Position numbers and translations under genes: made by a program. The notes under the pieces were generated by a model. That model did no database searches and was not told the origin of the DNA. It saw nothing but the letters and a program-made list of their open reading frames with translations. Below, piece after piece: positions 9,860 through 18,579 of a stretch of DNA of 64,000 nt. This DNA comes from Endozoicomonas sp965232255 (GTDB lineage Bacteria; Pseudomonadota; Gammaproteobacteria; Pseudomonadales; Endozoicomonadaceae): positions 1,674,001 through 1,738,000 of the forward strand of contig OZ246962.1 of the NCBI GenBank assembly GCA_965232255.1. Reading direction: 5' to 3'. Every line of letters begins with the position of its first letter. Position 1 is the first letter of the stretch.

Positions 9860-11323
9860 ATGTATCTCGGCATTGACCTAGGAACGTCTGGCGTTAAAAC
9901 CATTGTGCTCAATGAGTACGATCATATTGTGGCCAAAGCTCATTCTCCGCTAACAGTCTCGCGGCCTCACCCCCGGTGGAGTGAGCAAGACCCTGAAGCG
10001 TGGTGGCAGGCCACTTGCCAGACCATTGAACAGCTCAAAAGTCAGTACGATCTCAGTGATATAAGGGCCATTGGCCTTTCCGGACAGATGCACGGTGCTG
10101 TGCTGTTGGGTAAGGACGGCAATGTGCTGCGCCCAGCCATCTTGTGGAATGATGGGCGCAGCTTTCAGGAGTGCGTTGACCTTGAAGCCGCTGTGCCTGG
10201 CCTGCGGGAAATTACCGGTAACCTGGCGATGCCCGGTTTTACTGCTCCCAAGTTATTGTGGGTAAAAAAACATGAGCCTGAATTATTTCCGGCAATCCAT
10301 CATGTGTTACTGCCTAAAGATTATTTGCGTTACCGACTGACCGGTACTTTTGCCTCTGATTGTTCCGACAGTAGTGGGACGCTGTGGTTCGATGTGCAAA
10401 ACCGTTGCTGGTCTGTGGCGGCACTGGCTGGTTGTCATTTAAAACCGACGACAATGCCTGAAGTTTTTGAAGGTTCGCAGGCCACCGGAATTGTACGACA
10501 GTCTATCGCCAACCAGTGGGGGATTGGTTGTGTGCCCGTGGCTGCCGGCGCCGGAGATAATGCTGCCGGTGCTATTGGTGTGGGTGCCATTGCAGCCGGC
10601 GAAGGCATATTGTCTCTCGGCACGTCCGGCGTTATTTTCGTTGTTGATGATCAGTACCGCAGTAATCCCGAGCAGGGTGTGCACAGTTTCTGTCACGCTT
10701 TACCGGGCAAATGGCACCTGATGTCGGTTATGTTAAGCGCCGCCAGTTGTCTGGACTGGCTGTGTGAGTTAACTGGCGCGCCAGATGTTACTGGTCTTAT
10801 TGTCGAAGCGGAATCTGTGGATTCGCAACCTGATCTTTTCTTTCTTCCCTATCTCTGCGGTGAACGAACACCACACAATAACCCAAAAGCGGCAGGTGTC
10901 TTCTTTGGCATGAATGCCAACACCCGGCGCAGCCATCTGACCAGGGCGGTTCTTGAAGGCGTCGGTTACGGCTTGAAGGATGGTCTGGTTGCGCTGCGGG
11001 CAACCGGCATTCAGGTGCAATCATTGACCTTGATTGGTGGCGGTGCCAAAAGTGCACTGTGGCGGCAAATGCTGGCGGATATTCTGGATTTTCCCCTGAA
11101 GTACAGTGACAGCAGCGATGTTGGCCCGGCCCTAGGTGCGGCTCGTTTGGCCAGACTCTCTCTGGCAACCGAATTAACCGATCAGAAGCTGCACAATCTG
11201 TGTCCGGCACCGGAGATAACCGAGCTAAGAACACCAAATCCTGATCAGGCAATAAAACACGCTGAACGTCACCGCAAATTTCAGCGGCTGTATAAAATTC
11301 TGCAAGGTGAATTCGGGTCGTGA
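9860..11323 (+). CDS. xylB: Xylulokinase
   Basis: A 487-residue FGGY-family kinase that phosphorylates D-xylulose to xylulose 5-phosphate for the pentose phosphate pathway. It follows E. coli XylB closely over its full length: MYLGIDLGTSGVKT at the N-terminus, SRPHPRWSEQDPEAWW, GLSGQMHGAVLL, AILWNDGRS, GAGDNAAGAIG, and LIGGGAKSALWRQMLADI near the C-terminus. The ATG at 9860 matches the family start; a GTG three codons earlier is possible. No xylose isomerase lies nearby, so the transported sugar may be xylose (isomerase elsewhere), xylulose, or a pentitol such as arabitol. Confidence 0.95.
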   Translation: MYLGIDLGTSGVKTIVLNEYDHIVAKAHSPLTVSRPHPRWSEQDPEAWWQATCQTIEQLKSQYDLSDIRAIGLSGQMHGAVLLGKDGNVLRPAILWNDGRSFQECVDLEAAVPGLREITGNLAMPGFTAPKLLWVKKHEPELFPAIHHVLLPKDYLRYRLTGTFASDCSDSSGTLWFDVQNRCWSVAALAGCHLKPTTMPEVFEGSQATGIVRQSIANQWGIGCVPVAAGAGDNAAGAIGVGAIAAGEGILSLGTSGVIFVVDDQYRSNPEQGVHSFCHALPGKWHLMSVMLSAASCLDWLCELTGAPDVTGLIVEAESVDSQPDLFFLPYLCGERTPHNNPKAAGVFFGMNANTRRSHLTRAVLEGVGYGLKDGLVALRATGIQVQSLTLIGGGAKSALWRQMLADILDFPLKYSDSSDVGPALGAARLARLSLATELTDQKLHNLCPAPEITELRTPNPDQAIKHAERHRKFQRLYKILQGEFGS

Positions 11324-11664
11324 TCGGACAGGATTTGCCATCAGGTTGCCATGTCAGGTTGTCCCATTGGCCGCTGATAATCACAAAATAAAATAAAAAA
11401 TATTTTCAGTGCTGCTTTATATTCCTGCTTTGGTGCCAAAGCGGTCTAGCCTACCAGACTGGGGCTTCTCTTGAGGCGTGCCTGTAGTTTGGAGCTATGG
11501 AAAGGGCGTTCTTCAGTGTAACAACGAGCATGCTAATTCGGGTGTCTGAGCGAAAGGATCGCCTGAAGGGAGCGTGAAGAGAGCCTGGCGGGAGCTTAGC
11601 GTGAGTTGGGAGAGTCAGCGGACAGGAAATACGACAACTACTAAATATATTTGAGGATTTGGCT
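11324..11664. other. 341-bp gap with no gene
   Basis: Between xylB and the repeat protein. It holds an A/T-rich patch (around 11380-11420) that could serve as promoter or 5' untranslated region for the next gene, but no clear sigma-70 promoter, terminator or RNA gene. GAGGA at about 11653 is the ribosome-binding site of the downstream gene. Confidence 0.5.
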
Positions 11665-14049
11665 ATGATTCCGCAACCAACTGCGCTTGCGCCTGCTGGT
11701 TTGCCATCCACCCTGTATCAGTCGCCAGCCAAAGGCTCCGGGATTAGCGCCGCCGCTGTTGCCGTGTCCTTCCTTAATTCGCTTCATCCCGGTTATGTCG
11801 CGGGCCCGTCGGGCGCGCAGGTGGAATATCCCACTTTTTGCACCGGTTCATCGGATCAGCAGAGCCACTCCCTGTTACAGCGTACCGAGCTGGCAGCCAG
11901 GGTGGTCAGTGCTTGTGTCGGGCTGCCCGCGGAAGTTATTTCTCTCGTGGGAGGGCTGGCAAACTTTTCTGCTGCTGCCCGCTGGCTCGACGGCAAGCGT
12001 ACTGAATTGCTGTCAGGTGGATCTGTGATCAACCGGGATGAGGATCACTCTATCGCCCGAAAAAAACAGCAATGTGGGACAACCTGCCATCAGGTGGGGA
12101 AGGTGCCTAAAGTGGCTGTTGCACTCGGTGCTGTTTCTTGTCTGGGGACAGTTGGTGCCGATGGTGCCGAGAAACAGTGGATCGTGGTGAACGATGTCAG
12201 TGTGCTGAACAAAATCGGCCGTGATCCGGCTCATCCCCTTGATGGCCGCTACCGGCAGACGGCTACCATTAATGCCCATGGGCTGACCGACCCAATCGGC
12301 AACGAGTCTCATCCGTTTGTTGGTGAGTATGACGGGGACTGTAATACGATTAGCAATCTTAAGCACTGTTTCGTGAAAAAACTCGACGGGAATGGTCGTC
12401 TTTACAACCAGATTTTTGCCGATGCTGGGATTAACTCCGATGAACAGGCCGGTGTGGTTGCCTGTCAGATTTCTGGAAAGGCAGTCCTTGATAATATTCT
12501 GGTTGAGAACAGCACTGTCAGTACCAGCAGTCATAATGCGCCAGCTGGTCTGGCTGCCGCCGTGGCTGATAATGAAACCGCAATTAATGACTTTGCAGCG
12601 AACTTCTCCACGGTAAAAACTTGGCAGAGAGATGCCGATGCCGGTGTTGTGGTGGGCGTGGCATACGGAACTGTGAACAATACCAGGTCAACGGATAGCA
12701 ACGTCGAAACCTTCCACGAACGGTCAGATGCTGGCGGTGTGGCTGGCAAAGCTTACGGCGCCATTAATAACGCTGTGATGCTCTGTGACAAGATCACTAC
12801 TCACGGGTACCGCGCCAATGCGGGCGGTGGAGCTGGCCATGCCGTTGCGGGGGCTGTTATTAATAATACGACCCTGGTGTCCTGCGAACTGATGACTCAC
12901 GATGACGAGGCCCATATTGGGGGTGGGGCAGGAGTGGTTGATCAGAGTGCAAAGGTTGCTAATACCCTGCTGGTCAGGACGAACCTCGAAACCCACGGAA
13001 ATGACGCGGATGCTGCTGGCGGCGCAGGGAGTGTGCTTGGCGACGTTGTTAATACGACGATGGTTGAAGGTGAGGTCGCAACGCAGGAGATGGGCGCACA
13101 GGCTGCTGTTGGTGGCGGAGAAGTGTTTTCTTCGGGACGGGTGGATAAAACTACCAGTCGGCGCGTCGTCATCAAGACCACGGGACTCTATGCTGAAGGC
13201 GGCGTGGGGGCTGGGCGAGCTGACGGAGCTGTTACCCGAACGGTTTGTTTCAATAGTGATGTCTTAACATCGAATAATGATTCCGATGCTGGATTTGGGG
13301 CAGGCTGGGTAACTGGTCGTGTAGATGAGGTCGTTGCCAGAGGTTGCACAGTCATCACTTCAGGCCATGGCGCAGATGTTGGCTTTGGAGTTGGGGACTT
13401 TGGGGTGGGAGTCTTTGGGAAGAAAGGCACTGCTCGCCAGCTTACGATACTCTCCAGCAGTGTAGCGGCCTCTGGTAGCGAAACAAGCGCTGATGTTAAT
13501 GGTCGCGTCTCCTTTATTTGTGGCTCATCAGTTAATGAGTATAAGTCTCTTCCCTGCTGTGACGAGTATACATTCGATTCATGCTTGCCTATACCGAACG
13601 CGCTGTGCAGTCACGCTGATCAGCGTGTGTTGGATAGGGAATGCCAGCCAACAGAGCCGCCTTTTATCGATGTCGAAAAAAATAAGAGCTTGGTCTGTGC
13701 GACTATCCCAAAACCCACTACTGAGACCTTGGTGTCCACTCCCTTTACTATAACCGCTTCTCCGCCAATGTCTGCAACATCCACAAGCATATTTGCAACA
13801 TCCATAGGTCTAGGTGCAACTACAATGCCTGGCAAGTTGCCCACCGTAGCAAGGGTAAATGCAACAGTCGTACCACCAATGCGATCGGCACCGGTGGCCG
13901 CACTGGGTATTGGGTCAATAGTTGGCATCACCTTGGGTGTCGTCGGTGTTTGTCTGCTCGGTGCTGCTGCCTTTGTCCTGTATTGTCGCTACCGCAGCTC
14001 CGAAAGACCTCGGGCACCGTTGCCTGTGGCAGACTTTGAAGAACTATGA
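11665..14049 (+). CDS. Solenoid-repeat surface protein with C-terminal membrane anchor
   Basis: A 794-residue protein, ATG chosen for GAGGA eight bases upstream. A hydrophobic segment at residues ~143-168 could act as an internal signal or membrane segment. Next comes a GLUG-like region (HPLDGRY..., PIGN...PFVGEYDG) and about ten degenerate 30-32-residue repeats with the pattern V.T......DAG.GAG...G.V..T (residues ~290-600), a layout expected of a beta-solenoid. A Thr/Ser/Pro-rich stalk leads to a transmembrane helix (residues ~752-775) and a short basic tail. I do not recognise a named family; a surface-exposed, adhesin-like role is inference. Confidence 0.75.
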   Translation: MIPQPTALAPAGLPSTLYQSPAKGSGISAAAVAVSFLNSLHPGYVAGPSGAQVEYPTFCTGSSDQQSHSLLQRTELAARVVSACVGLPAEVISLVGGLANFSAAARWLDGKRTELLSGGSVINRDEDHSIARKKQQCGTTCHQVGKVPKVAVALGAVSCLGTVGADGAEKQWIVVNDVSVLNKIGRDPAHPLDGRYRQTATINAHGLTDPIGNESHPFVGEYDGDCNTISNLKHCFVKKLDGNGRLYNQIFADAGINSDEQAGVVACQISGKAVLDNILVENSTVSTSSHNAPAGLAAAVADNETAINDFAANFSTVKTWQRDADAGVVVGVAYGTVNNTRSTDSNVETFHERSDAGGVAGKAYGAINNAVMLCDKITTHGYRANAGGGAGHAVAGAVINNTTLVSCELMTHDDEAHIGGGAGVVDQSAKVANTLLVRTNLETHGNDADAAGGAGSVLGDVVNTTMVEGEVATQEMGAQAAVGGGEVFSSGRVDKTTSRRVVIKTTGLYAEGGVGAGRADGAVTRTVCFNSDVLTSNNDSDAGFGAGWVTGRVDEVVARGCTVITSGHGADVGFGVGDFGVGVFGKKGTARQLTILSSSVAASGSETSADVNGRVSFICGSSVNEYKSLPCCDEYTFDSCLPIPNALCSHADQRVLDRECQPTEPPFIDVEKNKSLVCATIPKPTTETLVSTPFTITASPPMSATSTSIFATSIGLGATTMPGKLPTVARVNATVVPPMRSAPVAALGIGSIVGITLGVVGVCLLGAAAFVLYCRYRSSERPRAPLPVADFEEL

Positions 14050-14217
14050 GCAGCGGATTGCCGTGCTTAAAAAGTCGGTCGTCATATATTAGTGCAATGT
14101 CGTTTATTTCGAAAAACGACACAATAACAAGCCTGACACCATCAATTATCTGAAAATGGACAAATAACAAATAGCTGTTACTTTTAAGCAGGTTATTGAC
14201 CTGTAGAGGAATGCCGG

Positions 14218-15180
14218 ATGCCTGTAAATCTTGAACGCGCCATTGTGACTGGTTCCCTGGCTGCGGCCTTGGTATGTCAGAGTTATTCTGCAATCGCGTG
14301 CACGACCTTTGCGTCGATAGGTGAAGCCAATGCCAATCATGGCTTGTTGATGGCAAAAAACCGTGATTCAACCCAGGGCTATGAACAACTGGCTGTACGA
14401 AAAGAAGCGGGAAAAAACACTTATCTCGGACTCTTTTTTAATGTTGATGACCAACAGCCTTATCCACTCATTTCAGCCGGCATTAACGAGCATGGGCTGT
14501 CCGTGGTGCAAAATGAAGCGGTTGCTGTCACCAGCGCTCAACTGGCTGAAGACGCACCCCACGGCTCGGCAGTTATTTTTAATATATTGGAAGGTTACAG
14601 CTCTGTGGCTGAGGTATTGGCAGACCAGCAAAGACTGTTTGGCAATGGGTACGCAAATTACTTGATTATTGGCGATAAAACTGAGGCTATTCTGGTTGAG
14701 ATCGGCCCGGAAGAAAATGCTTACGAAATTCTGCAGGCCAGTAATCACGATAACCGAGTTTACCATACTAACCACTACGTTCTTGATTCCATGCGCCGAT
14801 TCAACAAAGATTTCTACCCTGACTCAGAGTATCGCTTTACCTCCATTAAAAAGTTAATAGAAAACCACAACCGACTGACTGCTGATCACCAATATTACAA
14901 ATGGATCAACAGCGCTCATAACGGACAATACAACAGTATTCTCAGAAATATTACCGTTGCCAGCTGGGTTACCGATATACCCGAACAAGGTACGCCACAG
15001 CTGTCTGTTCGATTGACCTCCCCGGATGTGAAATATCAGCAATTCCAGATCGAGCTGACTCCGGCGTTCTGGAGTAATCCGCCTGCCACTATTGAGCCAT
15101 TTACCCCCGGCTTTGCGGGTTTGACGGGTGAGCCAGTCGGCAGCAAATTACGTTACACCTATAGTGCTCAGGAGCTTTAA
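14218..15180 (+). CDS. Exported Ntn hydrolase, linear-amide C-N hydrolase / C45-like (copy 1)
   Basis: A 320-residue protein. A signal peptide ends in SYSAIA and is followed immediately by CTTFASIG, so signal cleavage would expose Cys28 as the N-terminal nucleophile required by Ntn hydrolases. MAKNRDS downstream matches the conserved Asn-Arg-Asp active-site region of choloylglycine-hydrolase and C45 acyltransferase relatives; AGINEHGLSVVQNEA and HTNHYVL are also characteristic. It should act in the periplasm or outside the cell on linear amides or N-acyl compounds; the substrate cannot be told. The ATG has AGAGGA upstream. A close paralogue follows 94 bp later. Confidence 0.8.
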   Translation: MPVNLERAIVTGSLAAALVCQSYSAIACTTFASIGEANANHGLLMAKNRDSTQGYEQLAVRKEAGKNTYLGLFFNVDDQQPYPLISAGINEHGLSVVQNEAVAVTSAQLAEDAPHGSAVIFNILEGYSSVAEVLADQQRLFGNGYANYLIIGDKTEAILVEIGPEENAYEILQASNHDNRVYHTNHYVLDSMRRFNKDFYPDSEYRFTSIKKLIENHNRLTADHQYYKWINSAHNGQYNSILRNITVASWVTDIPEQGTPQLSVRLTSPDVKYQQFQIELTPAFWSNPPATIEPFTPGFAGLTGEPVGSKLRYTYSAQEL

Positions 15181-15274
15181 TTCGCAATAGCTCTAGCCCT
15201 GCGACAGCTGTGACCACACTCTTCAGCAGTTATGATTAACCGTTTGTTCTCCTAAATTTGATCAGGAGCATGAC

Positions 15275-16234
15275 ATGTCTGTTCGTTATTGCATTTCAAC
15301 AGTGGCAAGCCTGCTATTTTCCGTATTATTTCTTTTGCCTCCTCCAGTTGTCGCTTGTACGACATTCGCCTCCGTCGGAACAGCCAATTATGACGGTGGA
15401 TTAATTATTGCCAAAAACCGCGATTCGTTGGCGACTTATGAAAACCTGGCGGTAAGAAGTGAACCTGGAAAAAATAGTTATCTTGGTCTTTTCTACAATA
15501 CTACCAGCAGTACTCCTTATCCTTACGTGGCCGCCGGTATTAACGAATACGGTCTTTCTGTGGTACAGAATGAGGCAGCCTCCATTTATAATGCCAATAC
15601 ATTTAACGATGCAGATCAGTCTGCTGTCATCTACACCATTTTGGAAAACTACAGCTCAGTGGCAGACGTGTTAGCAGATCAGAAGACACTGTTCGGCAAT
15701 GGTCTGGCCAACTTCCTGATTATTGGTGACAAGACACAAGCCATATTGGTAGAGGTGGGTTCAACAAATGACTCCTTTCAGATTTTAAACGCCAGTGATA
15801 ACAATAACCGCGTCTTTCACACCAATCATTATGTGCTCAGTGAAATGCGTAGCCTGAACAAGATTTACTACGCCGATTCTGAAGACCGTTTTGTTGCCAT
15901 AAAGCGCCTGATGACCCAGGCGCCAGCACAGTACACTGCCGATGGCAGTTATTTTGACTGGGTTAGCAATGCTGAAAATGGTCCAATGAAAAGCATTTTA
16001 AGGGAAGTGACAGTCGCCAGCTGGATTGCCAGCGTGTCTGAGAATGGTCCTCCAGGGTTGATTCTGCGCTTTACCTCACCCACTCAGGAGTTTCAACGTT
16101 ATTACCTTGAGTTGACTCCGGAATTCTGGAGTAACCCTGCCGCACTTATCAAGCCTACCCCACTGAGCACCGACGGTTTGAATCCGGAACCCATCGGCAG
16201 CGAGCTACGTTATCGCTACGTGGGCAGAGAATGA
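15275..16234 (+). CDS. Exported Ntn hydrolase, linear-amide C-N hydrolase / C45-like (copy 2)
   Basis: A 319-residue tandem paralogue of the preceding gene, alignable end to end with clear but incomplete identity (for example IIAKNRDSLATYENLAVR against MAKNRDSTQGYEQLAVR), so the duplication is old. Its signal peptide ends in PPPVVA, and the predicted mature N-terminus again begins at Cys28 (CTTFASVG). The ATG is preceded by AGGAG. The C-terminal strand block ELTPEFWSNP is shared by both copies. The two enzymes may differ in substrate; nothing in the neighbourhood reveals it. Confidence 0.8.
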   Translation: MSVRYCISTVASLLFSVLFLLPPPVVACTTFASVGTANYDGGLIIAKNRDSLATYENLAVRSEPGKNSYLGLFYNTTSSTPYPYVAAGINEYGLSVVQNEAASIYNANTFNDADQSAVIYTILENYSSVADVLADQKTLFGNGLANFLIIGDKTQAILVEVGSTNDSFQILNASDNNNRVFHTNHYVLSEMRSLNKIYYADSEDRFVAIKRLMTQAPAQYTADGSYFDWVSNAENGPMKSILREVTVASWIASVSENGPPGLILRFTSPTQEFQRYYLELTPEFWSNPAALIKPTPLSTDGLNPEPIGSELRYRYVGRE

Positions 16235-16238
16235 AGCA

Positions 16239-16293
16239 CCACTTGCCGTGCCGTGGTGGGGGTTGGTAGAACCAACTGCCCCACGGCGAGTGG
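16239..16293. repeat. Large imperfect hairpin after the hydrolase pair
   Basis: CCACTTGCCGTG (16239-16250) pairs with CACGGCGAGTGG (16282-16293) with one wobble, and the inside folds further through GTTGGT/ACCAAC and a GGGG/CCCC block. It starts five bases after the hydrolase stop. No T run follows, so it may be a transcript-protecting structure or a rho-dependent end rather than a classic terminator. The remaining bases to 16428 show no gene. Confidence 0.5.
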
Positions 16294-16428
16294 CTACTGG
16301 GCAAAGAGACTACGCTGCGATAGGCACTCCTTTGGAGGGATAAACTCATAACCCAAGTTATTGAGCAGGATCAGAGCAGGGATTTTTGCGCTTTGCTCTT
16401 CCTTGAGGTTGGGCAAAATAAAATAATG

Positions 16429-17070
16429 TCAGTTATTACTAATCCATTGTCGTAAAATATTGATCATTACAGGAGCAAATGCTTCAAGTTTTCCATCCGT
16501 TGGAACAGAAAGATCAGTAATGACCATTTCAATCAAGTCGTCGTCATCCAGACCATCATTGTGATCAATCCCATTTTTTAACAGCATCGAATACATCAAT
16601 TGCTTTCTCTTCTCTATAAGACTGCGGTTATTTCTCTCTGTGTCACCAAGGTTTAAAACTCTTATTGTCTCCACTGCTTGTTGCGTTTTCCCAACTACAC
16701 GACCACTGAGCTTGAAGACCAAATCTGTCTCGCATTCAGGCATGAAGGGTGTCAGCGGTAACGGCTGTGAGCCGTGTGCAGCGTCACATTGGTTGGGGTT
16801 TGTACAGCTGGCAACAATGTTTGTGAAATCCAGACTACGCTGAGGTGCAATATGTTGAGCTTCCACATGCTCATTCATGGTGTCCCGATTTTTCCCAGAT
16901 AGGGCTTGGCAACAGTAAGCACAAAGGTAGTATTGTTCCTCTACACATGCCTCCCTGATCGCCTGCCGTTCAACCTCTGACAGATCTTTATAAATACCTT
17001 GTGGGTTTCTCTGCTTCCATTTTGTCAGAAGTTCAGGCTCAATCCCCGGAGTTTTACTAATCCTGCGCAC
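16429..17070 (-). CDS. HNH endonuclease, Septu PtuB-like
   Basis: A 213-residue protein with an HNH/zinc layout: C50-x2-C53, EHVEAQHIAPQ (His68, His73), Asn84 in LDFTN, and C89...C95...H99, followed by HGSQ. This is the pattern of the TIGR02646/PtuB-type nucleases that work with an ABC-like ATPase in Septu and related retron defence systems. The GTG start overlaps the end of the ATPase gene by 14 bases (GTGCGCAGGATTAG), so the two are translationally coupled. It is predicted to cut nucleic acid when released by the ATPase partner during phage infection. The family call is from motifs only. Confidence 0.75.
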   Translation of the reverse strand: MRRISKTPGIEPELLTKWKQRNPQGIYKDLSEVERQAIREACVEEQYYLCAYCCQALSGKNRDTMNEHVEAQHIAPQRSLDFTNIVASCTNPNQCDAAHGSQPLPLTPFMPECETDLVFKLSGRVVGKTQQAVETIRVLNLGDTERNNRSLIEKRKQLMYSMLLKNGIDHNDGLDDDDLIEMVITDLSVPTDGKLEAFAPVMINILRQWISNN

Positions 17071-18433
17071 TACGCAATTCCTGTTTACGCAGCATCAGCC
17101 TGGCTTTGGAAAGCTCCAAATTGCTCTCAGGGAGGTCTTCCTCTAGTTCCTCTAATAGTTGATTTGCCAGTTTAATATTCGAATCGTATATTGCATCAAG
17201 AAGATCATTAAGCTTGATATTAACCGCTTCATTTCTGATATCGGTATCCATGATGTCAAGCAAAACAGTATTCGCATCTTCACCGTACAATGGTGGGAGC
17301 TGCTTTAACTCGTCGTCCTTGATCAAGTATGTCAAAACGTCTTTGCTATCACTGATGACCAAAGGTGAATGGGTAGTCAGGACAAATTGACAAGCCGGGA
17401 ACGTCTCTGAGAGTTGATTTATTAAGGTGCGTTGCCATTTTGGATGTAGGTGCATATCAACTTCATCAATAAGTACAATCCCTTTGCCTGTCAAAGGATT
17501 TTCAAGGTCCGGGTTCATTACGGATAACCTGCGGGCAATATCTCCAATCAGAGCCATAAGAGACTTCTCGCCCTGTGAAAGTTGGGCAACATCATAAGTT
17601 TTGCCTGACTTATCTACAGACATATGAAGCCTTGGCTTACGCTTGACCCGCAAATTGGAAAACTCAGGCATGAATTTGTAGATCGCTGTGCGGACTGCAT
17701 TCAGTTGCCTATCCTTCGTGGAAGCTTTCAGTGCTGTAAGCCGCTCCCAAGTAGCTTCATCTTCCCCCAACAATGAACGAATATTCTGTAGGACCTCATC
17801 AGAAATCCCGGATTCATTTTCACTGTCCTCTCGTTCCCTGTACCATTCAAAGAAACGCCTGAAATCTACGCCTTGACTCAGTGACTTGTCGTACCCATCA
17901 AGCTGAAAAAAGGTGTGCTTATCCTTTATTTTGAGCGGGATATCCAAAACAACCCGTTCGACTGAATAAAAGGCGATCAAAGGTAAACTGGTGTTTGCAA
18001 ACTTGGAAAGCAATGTTCGGTAGTGGTTTGCAAGTGCTTTAGCACCGGAATACTCACTTTTAAACTCACTCTTGCGACCTTTTCGTGATCTCGCTACTCG
18101 CCATGAAAAATAATTTTCTCCATAAGATTCGACATCCCCGGCTTCTGACCATCCATGGAAGTGATGAAAAATGTCGATATCCATGGCAGCGCCATTTTGA
18201 TCGTTTTTTATGACGAGTTCCGGTATTGGATTACCAGCGCTTTTATCACTTTGGATGCGTGAAACCAGCCAGCTTAGGGATGTAGCCAGAGCACGTAAAA
18301 TTGAGGTTTTACCAGAGCCGTTATTGCCAACAAATACTGTGACATTGCTTTGTAGGTTGTTCAGTGGGGCGAGCATTATCTCAAGCTCAGAAAAACGCCC
18401 GACATTGTGCAATGTCAGCTTTTTAACCTCCAT
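17057..18433 (-). CDS. ABC-like AAA ATPase, Septu PtuA-like
   Basis: A 458-residue ATPase with Walker A GNNGSGKT (residues 36-43), signature LSQGEKSLMAL, Walker B GIVLIDEVDMHLHP and switch LTTHSPLVIS. This is the SMC/RecF-like single-domain layout of OLD/AAA_15 and PtuA proteins; the long middle (residues ~100-270) would be the dimerisation or coiled region. GGGAG lies eight bases before the ATG. Its start overlaps the stop of an hsdS remnant (TAATG), and its end overlaps the HNH gene. A Septu-like defence pair is the best reading; a restriction-associated accessory ATPase is an alternative. Confidence 0.8.
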   Translation of the reverse strand: MEVKKLTLHNVGRFSELEIMLAPLNNLQSNVTVFVGNNGSGKTSILRALATSLSWLVSRIQSDKSAGNPIPELVIKNDQNGAAMDIDIFHHFHGWSEAGDVESYGENYFSWRVARSRKGRKSEFKSEYSGAKALANHYRTLLSKFANTSLPLIAFYSVERVVLDIPLKIKDKHTFFQLDGYDKSLSQGVDFRRFFEWYREREDSENESGISDEVLQNIRSLLGEDEATWERLTALKASTKDRQLNAVRTAIYKFMPEFSNLRVKRKPRLHMSVDKSGKTYDVAQLSQGEKSLMALIGDIARRLSVMNPDLENPLTGKGIVLIDEVDMHLHPKWQRTLINQLSETFPACQFVLTTHSPLVISDSKDVLTYLIKDDELKQLPPLYGEDANTVLLDIMDTDIRNEAVNIKLNDLLDAIYDSNIKLANQLLEELEEDLPESNLELSKARLMLRKQELRSAQD

Positions 18434-18579
18434 TAGTTTGCTCCCGGTTCATAGCTACTGGCTTCCACATTAACCCTGCGTTTGCTGGTTAACAACTGTT
18501 GTATTAAAGATTTTTTCTCATTTTTTAGCTGAGAAAGCTTAGTTTGAAGTAAGTTAAATTCGGTGTTTGTCAGCAGCAG
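18433..18579 (-). pseudogene. 3' remnant of a type I restriction specificity gene (hsdS)
   Basis: Directly upstream of the PtuA-like gene the minus strand reads TEFNLLQTKLSQLKNEKKSL then IQQLLTSKRRVNV and a short tail before TAA. The K-L-x-x-L-K-x-x-K-x-x-L-x-Q-Q-L-L-T-x-K-x-R-V pattern is the conserved C-terminal helix end of HsdS subunits. An in-frame TAA at 18580-18582 closes the frame, so only ~48 codons survive. The stop overlaps the ATPase start (TAATG), which implies that the ATPase once followed an intact hsdS in a type I restriction operon. Confidence 0.65.

Noticed and set aside
16429..18433. Retron effector module
   Set aside because: No reverse transcriptase or msr/msd-like sequence is adjacent, so a Septu-like pair is preferred.
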